DNA of 64,000 nt, from positions 244,494 to 308,493 of the forward strand of contig NZ_JAUQSX010000008.1 in assembly GCF_030581005.1 (NCBI RefSeq), in the 5' to 3' direction. Both the position numbers and the translations under genes were made by a program. Positions 18,195 through 26,229 of the stretch are shown in pieces; position 1 is the first letter of the stretch, and every line of letters begins with the position of its first letter. The notes under the pieces were generated by a model that worked only from the letters and a program-made list of their open reading frames with translations, did not search any database and had not been told where the DNA came from. The stretch is from Hymenobacter mellowenesis. Lineage in GTDB: Bacteria > Bacteroidota > Bacteroidia > Cytophagales > Hymenobacteraceae.

Positions 18195-18245
18195 GTTGAT
18201 TGGAGTGTGAGAGGATAGCAGAACGTCATTGAAAGAATAGCCAGA

Positions 18246-18339
18246 AACGTCATGCAGAGCGCAGCGAAGCATCTTTACTGCGCAAGTAATCAGATTTACT
18301 ATCGAGGTAAAGATGCTTCGCTGCGCTCTGCATGACGTT
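18246..18339. repeat. GTCATGC(A)GAGCG-family palindrome
   Basis: Perfect 33-bp arms 18246-18278 and 18307-18339 with a 28-bp spacer. A variant of the 17283 repeat (GCAGAGCGCAGCG in place of GCTGAGCGCAGTCG). It lies between the convergent-direction neighbours' gene boundary upstream of the SDR and causes a spurious N-terminal extension of the SDR reading frame. Confidence 0.9.
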
Positions 18340-18357
18340 CCAAACCGTTAGAAAAAG

Positions 18358-20112
18358 CTACTGCCCCGGCGGCGTGAGCAGCACGTAGCCGTCCACCAGC
18401 TGCTCGCGGTAGCCGTAGGGCTGCAGCAGCTGGCGCAGGAAAAGGTGGGCCGGTTGGTCGCGGAAATCAGGGTTGATGACGAAGGCAGCGGGGTCGAACT
18501 GGCGCAGGAAGGCTTGCACCTGCGGGGCCGTGGGCGGCGCGGGCTGGATGGTGTCGGGCTTCATCTGGCGCCGGAGCAGGGCGCCCAGCACGGGGTCGTT
18601 TTGCAGGGCGACGAAGACTTCCGGCGGCACCCGGGCCATGAACCCGACGGGCACCTTTTTGTGGTGCACGGTCTGGTAGAAGAGGTGCTCCGACAGCATG
18701 TGGCCCACTTGCCGGTAGCCGCTCGACACGCCCAGCGGCACCGGAATCATGGTTTTGCCGGGCAGCTTGGCCACTTCGTGGAACACGCGCGGCACAGCGG
18801 CGGCGGTGCGCTTGTAGGGCTTCGGCCAGTATTCAAACAGCACCAGGCCCACCAGCAGCAGGCTGAGCGCCGTACGCGCCGGGGTTTGCAGGCGTTGCGC
18901 CCAAGCCGCTTCCAAGGCGCTGAAGGTGAGGATGGGCAGGAACAGGCCCACCATCATAATCCAACGGGTAGGGCAACGGATGTTGTTGAAAAATGGGATA
19001 AAATGCAGCAGTGCGGTGGGTAGGTGCAGCCGGTCGTGGCCGTAGAGGCGCGTGGCGGGCAGCGTGAGCAGCACGAAGAAAATGAGCACCCAGGCCAGCG
19101 GGCGGCCCTGCCCATCCTGGGCCACGGCCGAGAGCGGCCGGCGGTGGGCCCGCCGCAGCAGCCACAGCCCGATGGCCAGCAGCGGCAGCGCGTAGCCCAT
19201 AAAGAGCGTGTTTTCCAGGGAGCCGGGCATGGTGAACACCTTCGGGTTGTTGTAGAGCCGGGCGGCCCAGTCCCAGTATACAAACCGGCTGGTGGGCGGC
19301 GGCATGATGAAATCGACGAAATCACCGCCCCACCAGAAACCGCCGTTGTCTTCCACGCCCCAGCGCCGTAGCAACCGGATGAGGACGTGGCTCACGACCA
19401 GAATGCCGCCCAGCCAGGCCCAGGTGCGCCACTCGCGCCACCGGATGCGGCCCAGCCCAAACCAGTACCACGCCGCATAGGCCAAGGAGAAGTACAGCAG
19501 CCCGAACAGCACGTAATAGTCACTCAGCAAGGTGATAAAGCCCAGCGCCCCGCACCAGGCCACCGCGCCCCAGCTGCGCACCCGCGGCAGAAATTTCTTC
19601 TCTTCGAACTCAAACGCGTCCAGGAAGGACAGCACGTAGAACGGCACGGTGGCCGTGAGCACGAGGTTGTAGTGCTCGGCTAAGCGCTGCAGCTTGTAGG
19701 GCGAGTAGGCGAAGATGAAGCCGGCCAGCAGGGACAGCAGCGGGCTCTGGAGCCAGCGGCGGGCCAGCAGATAGGCCCCGGCGCCGGAGAAGGCGTAGCT
19801 CAGCAGCAGGCCGATGTTGAGGGCCAGCGGGTCGTTATTCGTCAGCAGGCCGATGAGGCCGAGGATGGGCGTGTAGGTGTGCAGAATCAGCCACGCGCCG
19901 GTGGGGTAAAACAGCCAGTCGGTGTGGAAAACGGGCTGGCCGGTGTGCACCGCCATGCGGAAGTGCCAGGTGTTCCAGGGGTACATGTAGGAGTCGTGCC
20001 CGGGCACCACCAAAAACTCCGACGTGAAATGCGCTGCCAGCGGCCAGGTGAAAACGAGGAACAGCAAGCCGTAGAAGGCCGTCAGCAACGCCAGTCGCAG
20101 CCAGTTTTTCAT
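18358..20112 (-). CDS. Large polytopic GT-C/YfhO-like membrane protein
   Basis: 584 residues from the ATG at 20112 (MKNWLRLALL); the reading frame extends to 20151 but that codon overlaps the -7 box at 20149-20156. About 10-11 transmembrane helices lie between residues 5 and 430, then a soluble domain of about 150 residues. The first external loop holds EFLVVPGHDSYMYPWNTW (Asp40 candidate catalytic residue), a placement seen in GT-C enzymes. No CBM-like tail is evident; the soluble part contains VPLGVSSGYRQVGHMLSEH and ends PYGYREQLVDGYVLLTPPG, resembling the C termini of bacterial YfhO-type proteins. Function inferred as periplasmic glycosyl transfer. Confidence 0.78.
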   Translation of the reverse strand: MKNWLRLALLTAFYGLLFLVFTWPLAAHFTSEFLVVPGHDSYMYPWNTWHFRMAVHTGQPVFHTDWLFYPTGAWLILHTYTPILGLIGLLTNNDPLALNIGLLLSYAFSGAGAYLLARRWLQSPLLSLLAGFIFAYSPYKLQRLAEHYNLVLTATVPFYVLSFLDAFEFEEKKFLPRVRSWGAVAWCGALGFITLLSDYYVLFGLLYFSLAYAAWYWFGLGRIRWREWRTWAWLGGILVVSHVLIRLLRRWGVEDNGGFWWGGDFVDFIMPPPTSRFVYWDWAARLYNNPKVFTMPGSLENTLFMGYALPLLAIGLWLLRRAHRRPLSAVAQDGQGRPLAWVLIFFVLLTLPATRLYGHDRLHLPTALLHFIPFFNNIRCPTRWIMMVGLFLPILTFSALEAAWAQRLQTPARTALSLLLVGLVLFEYWPKPYKRTAAAVPRVFHEVAKLPGKTMIPVPLGVSSGYRQVGHMLSEHLFYQTVHHKKVPVGFMARVPPEVFVALQNDPVLGALLRRQMKPDTIQPAPPTAPQVQAFLRQFDPAAFVINPDFRDQPAHLFLRQLLQPYGYREQLVDGYVLLTPPGQ

Positions 20113-20148
20113 AGTGGGAGACGCAGGCTTTCGGAACGGCGCCGGGGG

Positions 20149-20156
20149 CAAAAGTA
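20149..20156 (-). promoter_or_regulatory. Putative -7 box that fixes the start of the 18358-20112 gene
   Basis: Minus strand reads TACTTTTG, a perfect TAnnTTTG. A transcript from it would begin about 30 bp upstream of the ATG at 20112 and would exclude the longer reading from 20151. Confidence 0.5.
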
Positions 20157-20193
20157 GCGCATCGGTTCAGGCAGATTCTGTGCACGACTACAA

Positions 20194-20304
20194 AACGTCA
20201 TGTCGAGCGCAGCCGAGACATCTCGCGTGCCGAAGTACATCCAATCGTTAGAAAGGAATTAGTGGTGGCACGCGAGATGTCTCGGCTGCGCTCGACATGA
20301 CGTT
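20194..20304. repeat. GTCATGTCGAGCG-family palindrome, perfect 38-bp arms
   Basis: Arms 20194-20231 and 20267-20304 are exact inverted copies with a 35-bp spacer. Related in plan to the other palindromes (AACGTCATG termini) but the body reads TCGAGCGCAGCCGAGACATCTCGCG, a distinct subfamily. It occupies the divergent region between the GT-C gene and the dioxygenase gene. Confidence 0.92.
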
Positions 20305-20395
20305 CTCTATTACTGCCACAACCAAGCCCTACCCCGCCACGCAAAAACGCCTACCCCGCCGTAGCTTAGCACTCCCAACCACCCGCTTCTTCGCC

Positions 20396-20923
20396 ATGAT
20401 AACCCGCCCTTTCAATTTCCAAAAATGGATTGACGAACACCGCCATTTGCTGAAGCCCCCGGTGGGCAACCAGCAGGTGTTCAAAGACAATAAGGACTTC
20501 ATTGTGATGGTGGTGGGCGGCCCCAACGCCCGCAAAGACTACCACGTCGACGCCGGCGAAGAGTTGTTCTGGCAGATTGAGGGCACGATGACCGTTAAAA
20601 TCATCGAAGACGGCCAGCCCGTGGATATCACCATCGGGCCGGGCGAGATGTTTCTGCTGCCGCCCAATGTGCCGCACTCGCCGCGCCGCCCGGCCGGCAC
20701 CGTGGGCATGGTGCTGGAGCGCTACCGCGAAGGCGGCGAGCTGGACGGCTTCCAGTGGTACTGCGAAAACTGCGGCCACAAGCTGTATGAAGAATTTGCC
20801 GAAATCACCGACATTGTGGCCCAACTGCCGCCCATTATGAACGCCTTTTGGCAGGACGACGCCAAGCGCACCTGCTCGAACTGCGGCACATACATGGAGG
20901 CGCCCGCGCCGGTGGTTGCGTAG
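20396..20923 (+). CDS. nbaC: 3-hydroxyanthranilate 3,4-dioxygenase
   Basis: Cupin Fe(II) enzyme that opens 3-hydroxyanthranilate to 2-amino-3-carboxymuconate semialdehyde in the kynurenine pathway. 175 residues from the ATG at 20396. Iron ligands His50, Glu56 and His94 are in place (DYHVDAGEE, NVPHSP), the substrate arginines lie in PNARKDY and MVLERYREG, and the bacterial rubredoxin-like second metal site is complete with Cys123/Cys126 (WYCENCG) and Cys160/Cys163 (CSNCG). It heads a run of tightly spaced plus-strand genes that alternates GT-C-like proteins with two further pathway enzymes; its stop lies 5 bp before or overlaps the next start. Confidence 0.96.
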   Translation: MITRPFNFQKWIDEHRHLLKPPVGNQQVFKDNKDFIVMVVGGPNARKDYHVDAGEELFWQIEGTMTVKIIEDGQPVDITIGPGEMFLLPPNVPHSPRRPAGTVGMVLERYREGGELDGFQWYCENCGHKLYEEFAEITDIVAQLPPIMNAFWQDDAKRTCSNCGTYMEAPAPVVA

Positions 20924-20927
20924 CCAG

Positions 20928-22214
20928 GTGCGGTCCTTTTATATCTGGCTGCTCACGGCGGCGCTGGCCACGCTGGCCCTGTTTCAGGACCGGCCTTGGA
21001 AGTCGCTGGAAGTGTTCGATTGGGACGAGGGCGGCTACTACACCTACCTGCCCTCGGCCTTCATCTACCACGACCTGGCCCGGGCCGACTCACTGGAGCA
21101 CCTGGCCAATAAATTTGGCCCGCCCCGGGCGCGCGGCATCGGTCTGCACGGGCTGCCCGGCGGCAAAGTGGTTTCAAAATACCCGCTCGGCGTAGCGTTG
21201 GGCGAGCTGCCATGGTTTGCGGGCGCGCACGCCTACGCCCACCTGCACGGCGACCAGCCCAACGGCTTTTCGCGCCCCTACCAGATGAGCATCATGCTGG
21301 CCGGGCTGGTGTATGGCCTGCTGGGTCTCTGGGTAGTGCGCAAGCTGCTGTTGCGCTTTTTCGATGACGGCATCACCGCCTGGGCGCTGGCGGGCATTGG
21401 GTTGGGCACCAACTACTTCGACTACATCTGCTACGACGCGGCCATGTCGCACGCAGCCTTGTTCATGTGGCAGGCGGCGATGCTGTACTGCACCGTGCGC
21501 TGGTACGAAACCTTTCGCTGGCGCTGGGCCGTGGGCGTGGGCGGGTTTCTGGGCATGGCCGTGCTGTGCCGCTTCACCGAAATCCTGTACGTCATTATTC
21601 CGCTGCTGTGGGGCGTTACGTCGTGGGCCGCGTTGCGGCAGCGGCCGGCGCTGCTGCTGGCGCATTGGCGGCAGTGGGCGGTGGCGGCCGCGGTGGGTGC
21701 GGCCTTGCTGAGCTTGCAATTCCTGTTCTGGCGCGCCGCGTCCGGGCATTGGGTGGTAGACAGCTACGGCGATGAATATTTCGATTTCCGGCATCCGAAT
21801 GTCATCTACGGCTTGTTCAGCTACCGCAAGGGCTGGCTGCTCTACACGCCGCTGGCGGGGCTGATGCTGGTGGGGTTGGTAGCGGCCTGGCGCCGGCTGC
21901 CGGCGGTGGTGGTGCCCGCGCTGGTGCTGCTGCCGGTGCTGCTCTACGTCACCTTCAGCTGGTATGCCTGGTGGTACGGCGGGGGCTTCAGCGCCCGGCC
22001 GCTGGTGAGCCTGTACCCGTTGCTGGCGCTGCCCTTCGCGGCCCTGCTGCTGGCGGTGCGGCAAAATGGCTGGCAGCCGGTGCTGCGCCTGGCCATCGTG
22101 CTATGCATTGGGCTGAACTTGTGGCAAACCTGGCAGTATGCGGCGGGCATTCTGCTGTTTGACAAAAACACAAAAGAGCTGTATTTCCGCAATTTCTTCC
22201 ATACCTCGCTCTGA
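20928..22214 (+). CDS. GT-C-like membrane protein, tandem copy 1
   Basis: 428 residues if started at the GTG at 20928; a TTG at 20916 is also in frame and would overlap the dioxygenase gene. No ATG is available near the N terminus. About 10-11 transmembrane helices. The first external loop is FDWDEGGYYTYLPSAFIYHD, where Asp31/Asp33 are candidate catalytic acids; SYGDEYFDFRHP, FSYRKGWLLYTP and WWYGGGFSARPLVSLYP are shared with the next gene and more weakly with 14555. Translationally coupled at both ends (TGATG junction with the next gene). A lipid-linked-sugar glycosyltransferase is inferred. Confidence 0.82.
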   Translation: MRSFYIWLLTAALATLALFQDRPWKSLEVFDWDEGGYYTYLPSAFIYHDLARADSLEHLANKFGPPRARGIGLHGLPGGKVVSKYPLGVALGELPWFAGAHAYAHLHGDQPNGFSRPYQMSIMLAGLVYGLLGLWVVRKLLLRFFDDGITAWALAGIGLGTNYFDYICYDAAMSHAALFMWQAAMLYCTVRWYETFRWRWAVGVGGFLGMAVLCRFTEILYVIIPLLWGVTSWAALRQRPALLLAHWRQWAVAAAVGAALLSLQFLFWRAASGHWVVDSYGDEYFDFRHPNVIYGLFSYRKGWLLYTPLAGLMLVGLVAAWRRLPAVVVPALVLLPVLLYVTFSWYAWWYGGGFSARPLVSLYPLLALPFAALLLAVRQNGWQPVLRLAIVLCIGLNLWQTWQYAAGILLFDKNTKELYFRNFFHTSL

Positions 22215-23524
22215 TGTTGGCCAGACGCTCGTTGCTTGCGTGGCTGCTGGTGGCGGCCATGGCGCTGTGGGTGCACAAGCGCGACCGGGTGTGGCGGGCC
22301 CTGGAAGTATTTGAATGGGACGCGGGCGGCTACTACACCTACCTGCCGTCGGCCTTCCTCTACCACGACATTGGCCGGGCCGACTCGCTGGAGCGGTTGG
22401 GCGATAAATTCGGCCCGCCCAAAGCCCGGGGCATTGGCATCATGACATTGCCCAATGGCCGCGTGATTTCAAAATATCCGCTGGGCGTGGCGCTGGGTGA
22501 GCTACCGTTTTTTGCTGGCGCGCACGCCTTCGCCAAACTCGTCCCCCGCTTCCCAGCCGACGGCTTTTCCCGACCCTACCAGCAAGCCATGCTGCTGGCC
22601 GGGCTGGCATACGGCCTGCTGGGCCTATGGATAGTGCGCAAGCTGCTGCTGCGTTTTTTCGATGACAGCATCACCGCCTGGGTTGTAGTCGGCATCGGCT
22701 TAGGCACCAATTATTTTAACTACATCACCAACGACGCGGCGATGTCGCACGCGGCCCTATTTATGTGGCAGGCGGCGATGCTGTACTCCACTGTGCGCTG
22801 GTATGAAACATTCCGGTGGCGCTGGGCCGTGGGCGTGGGCGGGTTTCTGGGCCTGGCCACGCTGTGCCGCTTCACCGAAGTCCTGTACGTCCTCGTGCCG
22901 CTGCTGTGGGGCATCACTTCGTGGGCCACGCTGCGGCAGCGGCCCGCGCTGCTGCTGAGCCATTGGCGGCCGCTGGGGCTGGCCGGGGCCGTGGGCGCGG
23001 CGGTGCTGAGTTTGCAGCTGCTGTTCTGGCACACCGCGTCGGGGCATTGGGTGGTAGACAGCTATGGTGGGGAATACTTTGATTTCCGACACCCGCATAT
23101 ATTGTACGGTTTGTTCAGCTACCGCAAGGGCTGGCTGCTTTATACTCCGCTGGCGGGGCTGATGCTGCTGGGGCTGGCGGCAGCTTGGCGGCGGCTGCCG
23201 GCCGTGGTGGTGCCGGCGCTAGTGCTGCTGTCGGTCCTGCTTTATGTCACATTTAGCTGGGAGGCGTGGTGGTACGGCGGGGGCTTCAGCGCCCGGCCGC
23301 TGGTGAGCTTGTACCCGTTGCTGGCGCTGCCTTTTGCGGCGCTGCTGGCCACGGCCCGGCGCTGGGCTGGGACCGGCCGTGCGGCGCTGCACTCGGCCGT
23401 GGTGCTGTGCATCGTGCTTAATTTGTGGCAGACGTGGCAGTACGCCACCGGCCATTTGCTTTACGACAAGAATACCCGCGCGCTGTATTTCGGCAAGTTT
23501 TTCGAGTCGCCTTACCCCTTTTAA
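22214..23524 (+). CDS. GT-C-like membrane protein, tandem copy 2
   Basis: 436 residues, a clear tandem duplicate of the preceding gene. Start ATG at 22214 overlaps the previous TGA by one base. It keeps every landmark: FEWDAGGYYTYLPSAFLYHD (Asp36), KLLLRFFDDSITAWVVVGIGLGTNY, SHAALFMWQAAMLY, SYGGEYFDFRHP, FSYRKGWLLYTP and WWYGGGFSARPLVSLYP. The loop after helix 1 differs (LPNGRVISKYP against LPGGKVVSKYP), so the copies may differ in substrate. Divergence is greatest near the ends. Followed after 28 bp by the ACMS decarboxylase gene. Confidence 0.83.
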   Translation: MLARRSLLAWLLVAAMALWVHKRDRVWRALEVFEWDAGGYYTYLPSAFLYHDIGRADSLERLGDKFGPPKARGIGIMTLPNGRVISKYPLGVALGELPFFAGAHAFAKLVPRFPADGFSRPYQQAMLLAGLAYGLLGLWIVRKLLLRFFDDSITAWVVVGIGLGTNYFNYITNDAAMSHAALFMWQAAMLYSTVRWYETFRWRWAVGVGGFLGLATLCRFTEVLYVLVPLLWGITSWATLRQRPALLLSHWRPLGLAGAVGAAVLSLQLLFWHTASGHWVVDSYGGEYFDFRHPHILYGLFSYRKGWLLYTPLAGLMLLGLAAAWRRLPAVVVPALVLLSVLLYVTFSWEAWWYGGGFSARPLVSLYPLLALPFAALLATARRWAGTGRAALHSAVVLCIVLNLWQTWQYATGHLLYDKNTRALYFGKFFESPYPF

Positions 23525-23552
23525 TTTTCCGACTTCCGTCGCCCGCCCGCCC

Positions 23553-24584
23553 GTGCTTTCCATCGACATTCACACCCACATTTTGCCCGAGCGCTGGCCC
23601 GACCTCAAGGAGCGGTACGGCTACGGCGGCTTCATCCGGCTCGACCACCACAAGCCCTGCTGCGCTCGCATGATGCAGGACGATAAGTTTTTCCGCGAAG
23701 TGCAGGATAACTGCTGGGACCCCGCTGTGCGGATGCGCGAGTACGACCAGTTTGGCGTGCAGGTGCAGGTGCTCAGCACGGTGCCCGTCATGTTCAGCTA
23801 CTGGGCCCAGCCGCTCGATTGCCTCGATTTGAGCCAGCTGCTGAATGACCACATTGCCGACGTGGTGCGCCGCTACCCCACCCGTTTCGTGGGCCTGGGC
23901 ACCATTCCGCTGCAGGCGCCCAAGCTGGCCATCCGGGAGCTGGAGCGCTGCATGAAAATCGGGCTGGCCGGCGTGCAAATTGGTTCGCACGTGAACGACT
24001 GGAACCTCGACGCACCCGAGCTTTTCGAGGTATTTGCGGCGGCCGAGGAGTTGGGCGCCTGCGTGTTCGTGCATCCCTGGGACATGATGGCTCAGGCCAA
24101 AATGCCCAAATACTGGCTGCCCTGGCTGGTGGGCATGCCCGCCGAAAGCACCCTGGCGCTTTGCTCGCTCATCTTCGGCGGGGTGCTGGAGCGGCTGCCG
24201 CGCCTGCGCGTGGCGGTGGCCCACGGCGGGGGCTCGTTTGCCAGCACCATCGGGCGCATCGAGCACGGCTGGCAGGTGCGCCCCGACCTCTGCGCCATCG
24301 ACAACCCGCACAACCCGCGCAACTACCTGGGCAAGTTCTGGGTCGACTCCTTGGTGCACGACCCGCTGATGCTCGACTACTTGGTGAAGACCCTGGGCGC
24401 CGACAAAATCACGCTCGGCACCGACTATCCCTTCCCGCTGGGCGAGTTGGAGCCCGGTCAGCTCATCAAGTCGATGCCTTTTTCGGCCGATATCAAAGAG
24501 CGAATGCTGGGCCAGAACGCGCTGGACTGGCTGGGAGTGGGGGCGAAGGTTTTTGCCCCGGGGGCCAGCGCCATCCGGGCCTGA
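23553..24584 (+). CDS. nbaD: 2-amino-3-carboxymuconate-6-semialdehyde decarboxylase (ACMSD)
   Basis: Zn-dependent amidohydrolase-superfamily decarboxylase that converts ACMS to 2-aminomuconate semialdehyde, diverting the kynurenine pathway from quinolinate/NAD synthesis to catabolism. 343 residues from the GTG at 23553 (VLSIDIHTHILPE); the frame is open further upstream but overlaps the GT-C gene and is not conserved. Metal ligands appear at the positions known for the human enzyme: His7 and His9, His174 (VHPWDMM), His224 (VAHGGG) and Asp291 (LGTDYPF). The substrate arginine region and KFWVDSLVHD are conserved. Flanked on both sides by GT-C-like genes. Confidence 0.95.
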   Translation: MLSIDIHTHILPERWPDLKERYGYGGFIRLDHHKPCCARMMQDDKFFREVQDNCWDPAVRMREYDQFGVQVQVLSTVPVMFSYWAQPLDCLDLSQLLNDHIADVVRRYPTRFVGLGTIPLQAPKLAIRELERCMKIGLAGVQIGSHVNDWNLDAPELFEVFAAAEELGACVFVHPWDMMAQAKMPKYWLPWLVGMPAESTLALCSLIFGGVLERLPRLRVAVAHGGGSFASTIGRIEHGWQVRPDLCAIDNPHNPRNYLGKFWVDSLVHDPLMLDYLVKTLGADKITLGTDYPFPLGELEPGQLIKSMPFSADIKERMLGQNALDWLGVGAKVFAPGASAIRA

Positions 24585-24716
24585 CCCGCGCGCCCGGGCC
24601 AGGCGGGCGGCCGCCCCTGCGGGGCGCATGGCCCCGGAAATCAGCTTAACTTTCGGGCAATAATTGCTGCCGGCGGCCGAGCCTTTGCAGGCCCGGCCGG
24701 TTCCTCTCTTCGTTTG

Positions 24717-26177
24717 ATGCGTACTTCCGTTTTCCTAGCTGCCGCCAAAACCGCCCTGGCGCGCCATCCCACGCGCAGTGCGGTGGGGCTGCTGGCGCTG
24801 CTGTTTGGGGCGTACTTATACACCAACAGCTACGACACCATCTACTACGACGCCCAGGGCTACTGGGACTTGGCCAACCAATTCTGGGGCCTGGGCCACT
24901 TCGAGTTTCTGGCCTTCGACAGCATTCTGCGGGGCTATCTGTTCCCGCTCATTCTCTCACCCCTCACCCTGCTCACCGCCTACCTCGGCTGGGCTCCTCT
25001 CGACCTGACGCGCGCCGTGGGGGTTGTCACGGCCGCCTTCCTGTTTGGGAGCGTGGGGCCGGGGATTTGGCGGGCCCTGCGGGCGCCTGGTGCGCCGGTG
25101 GTGCCGCTGGGGCGCCGGCTGGTGTTTGGCCTGCTGGGCCTGGCGCTGTGGCGCGGCTACTTCAATTTCTCCCTTACCGATTTTCCGGCGCTGCTGGCTT
25201 TGCTGGGCGGGCTGTGGGCGCTGCTGCGCGGCCGCTCGGTGGGCAGCGGCCTAGTGGCCGGGCTGGCCCTGGCCGCGGCGGCCAACTTCCGGCCCGTGTA
25301 CGCGGCAGCGCTGCCGCTGGCGGCCTGCCTGTGCCTGTGGCCCCGGCCGGCCACGGGCCCGCTGGCGCGCAGCCGCGCCGCCGAATGGGGCCGGCGGCTG
25401 GCCTTTGTGGTGGGCATTGGCCTGGTGCTGTACCCGCAGTTTGTGCTCAACAAAGCGCATTACGGCGTCAGCAGTCCGTTGGTGCTCACCGCCAAGCCCG
25501 AGGAGCGCAACCTCTACCTCGGCCAGCTGCGGGGCGGGTTTATTTCGCAGAAATACGAAACCAACGTGGGCTCGGACTACCCCCAGCCCCAGATGTTTTT
25601 CACCGACAAAGCGGGGGAAGAGCTGCTGGGCGAGCCCGAATTCCGCAACTTCGATTCCATTCCCTCTTACCTGGCCGGTGTGGCCGCGCACCCGCTGGAT
25701 GTGCTGGCCTTGCTGGGCCGTCACCTGTTCAACGGGCTCGACCTGCAGTATCCCACGCCCTACCCACAGGAGATATTTGTGAGCACCTGGCCGCTGGCGT
25801 GGCTTAATTATACTGTACTCATCATCGGGGCGGGGGTGTTAGTTTGGCTGGGCTGGCGCCGCCCCACGCCGGCCTACGTGCGGGTGCTCATCGTGCTGGC
25901 CACCATGCTCGGGCCCTGCGCCGTGTCGCTGCCCGTGGTGATGGAGTGCCGCTTCCTGATGCCGCTGCATCTGGTGCTGTGCGCCACGGCGGCGTTTGCG
26001 TTCCAGCCGCGGCGGCTGTGGCGGACGGCCTCACCCATCGTGCGCACCGTGGGCCTGTCGCTCTACGCCTTGCTGGTGGTGGGCTGTTTCGCGGTTTCGA
26101 TGGACCACCAGCTGCAGCTCGCCATCAAGCCGCGGGTTCTGTTTGACTGGCAGGGGCCGGCTCCCGAGCCCTGGTAG
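24717..26177 (+). CDS. Polytopic GT-C-like membrane protein
   Basis: 486 residues from the ATG at 24717 (a TTG directly before it is in frame). About 10 transmembrane helices. The first external loop is TNSYDTIYYDAQGYWDLANQFWG with Asp45 as likely catalytic acid, again the GT-C arrangement, and a second external loop of about 100 residues (KPEERNLYLGQLRGGF ... DSIPSYLAGV) separates the two helix bundles. No named family recognised and not a close paralogue of 20928/22214. It lies 132 bp after ACMSD and 52 bp before kynureninase, in the same direction. Confidence 0.77.
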   Translation: MRTSVFLAAAKTALARHPTRSAVGLLALLFGAYLYTNSYDTIYYDAQGYWDLANQFWGLGHFEFLAFDSILRGYLFPLILSPLTLLTAYLGWAPLDLTRAVGVVTAAFLFGSVGPGIWRALRAPGAPVVPLGRRLVFGLLGLALWRGYFNFSLTDFPALLALLGGLWALLRGRSVGSGLVAGLALAAAANFRPVYAAALPLAACLCLWPRPATGPLARSRAAEWGRRLAFVVGIGLVLYPQFVLNKAHYGVSSPLVLTAKPEERNLYLGQLRGGFISQKYETNVGSDYPQPQMFFTDKAGEELLGEPEFRNFDSIPSYLAGVAAHPLDVLALLGRHLFNGLDLQYPTPYPQEIFVSTWPLAWLNYTVLIIGAGVLVWLGWRRPTPAYVRVLIVLATMLGPCAVSLPVVMECRFLMPLHLVLCATAAFAFQPRRLWRTASPIVRTVGLSLYALLVVGCFAVSMDHQLQLAIKPRVLFDWQGPAPEPW

Positions 26178-26229
26178 CCAAGGCGTTGCCACCGTTGTTT
26201 ATGTTCGTCACTTCTTCTTGTTTCGCAGC

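Noticed and set aside
14415..20304. Palindromes as a CRISPR array
   Set aside because: Copies are inverted-arm hairpins hundreds to thousands of bases apart, not regular direct repeats with short spacers, and no cas gene is present.
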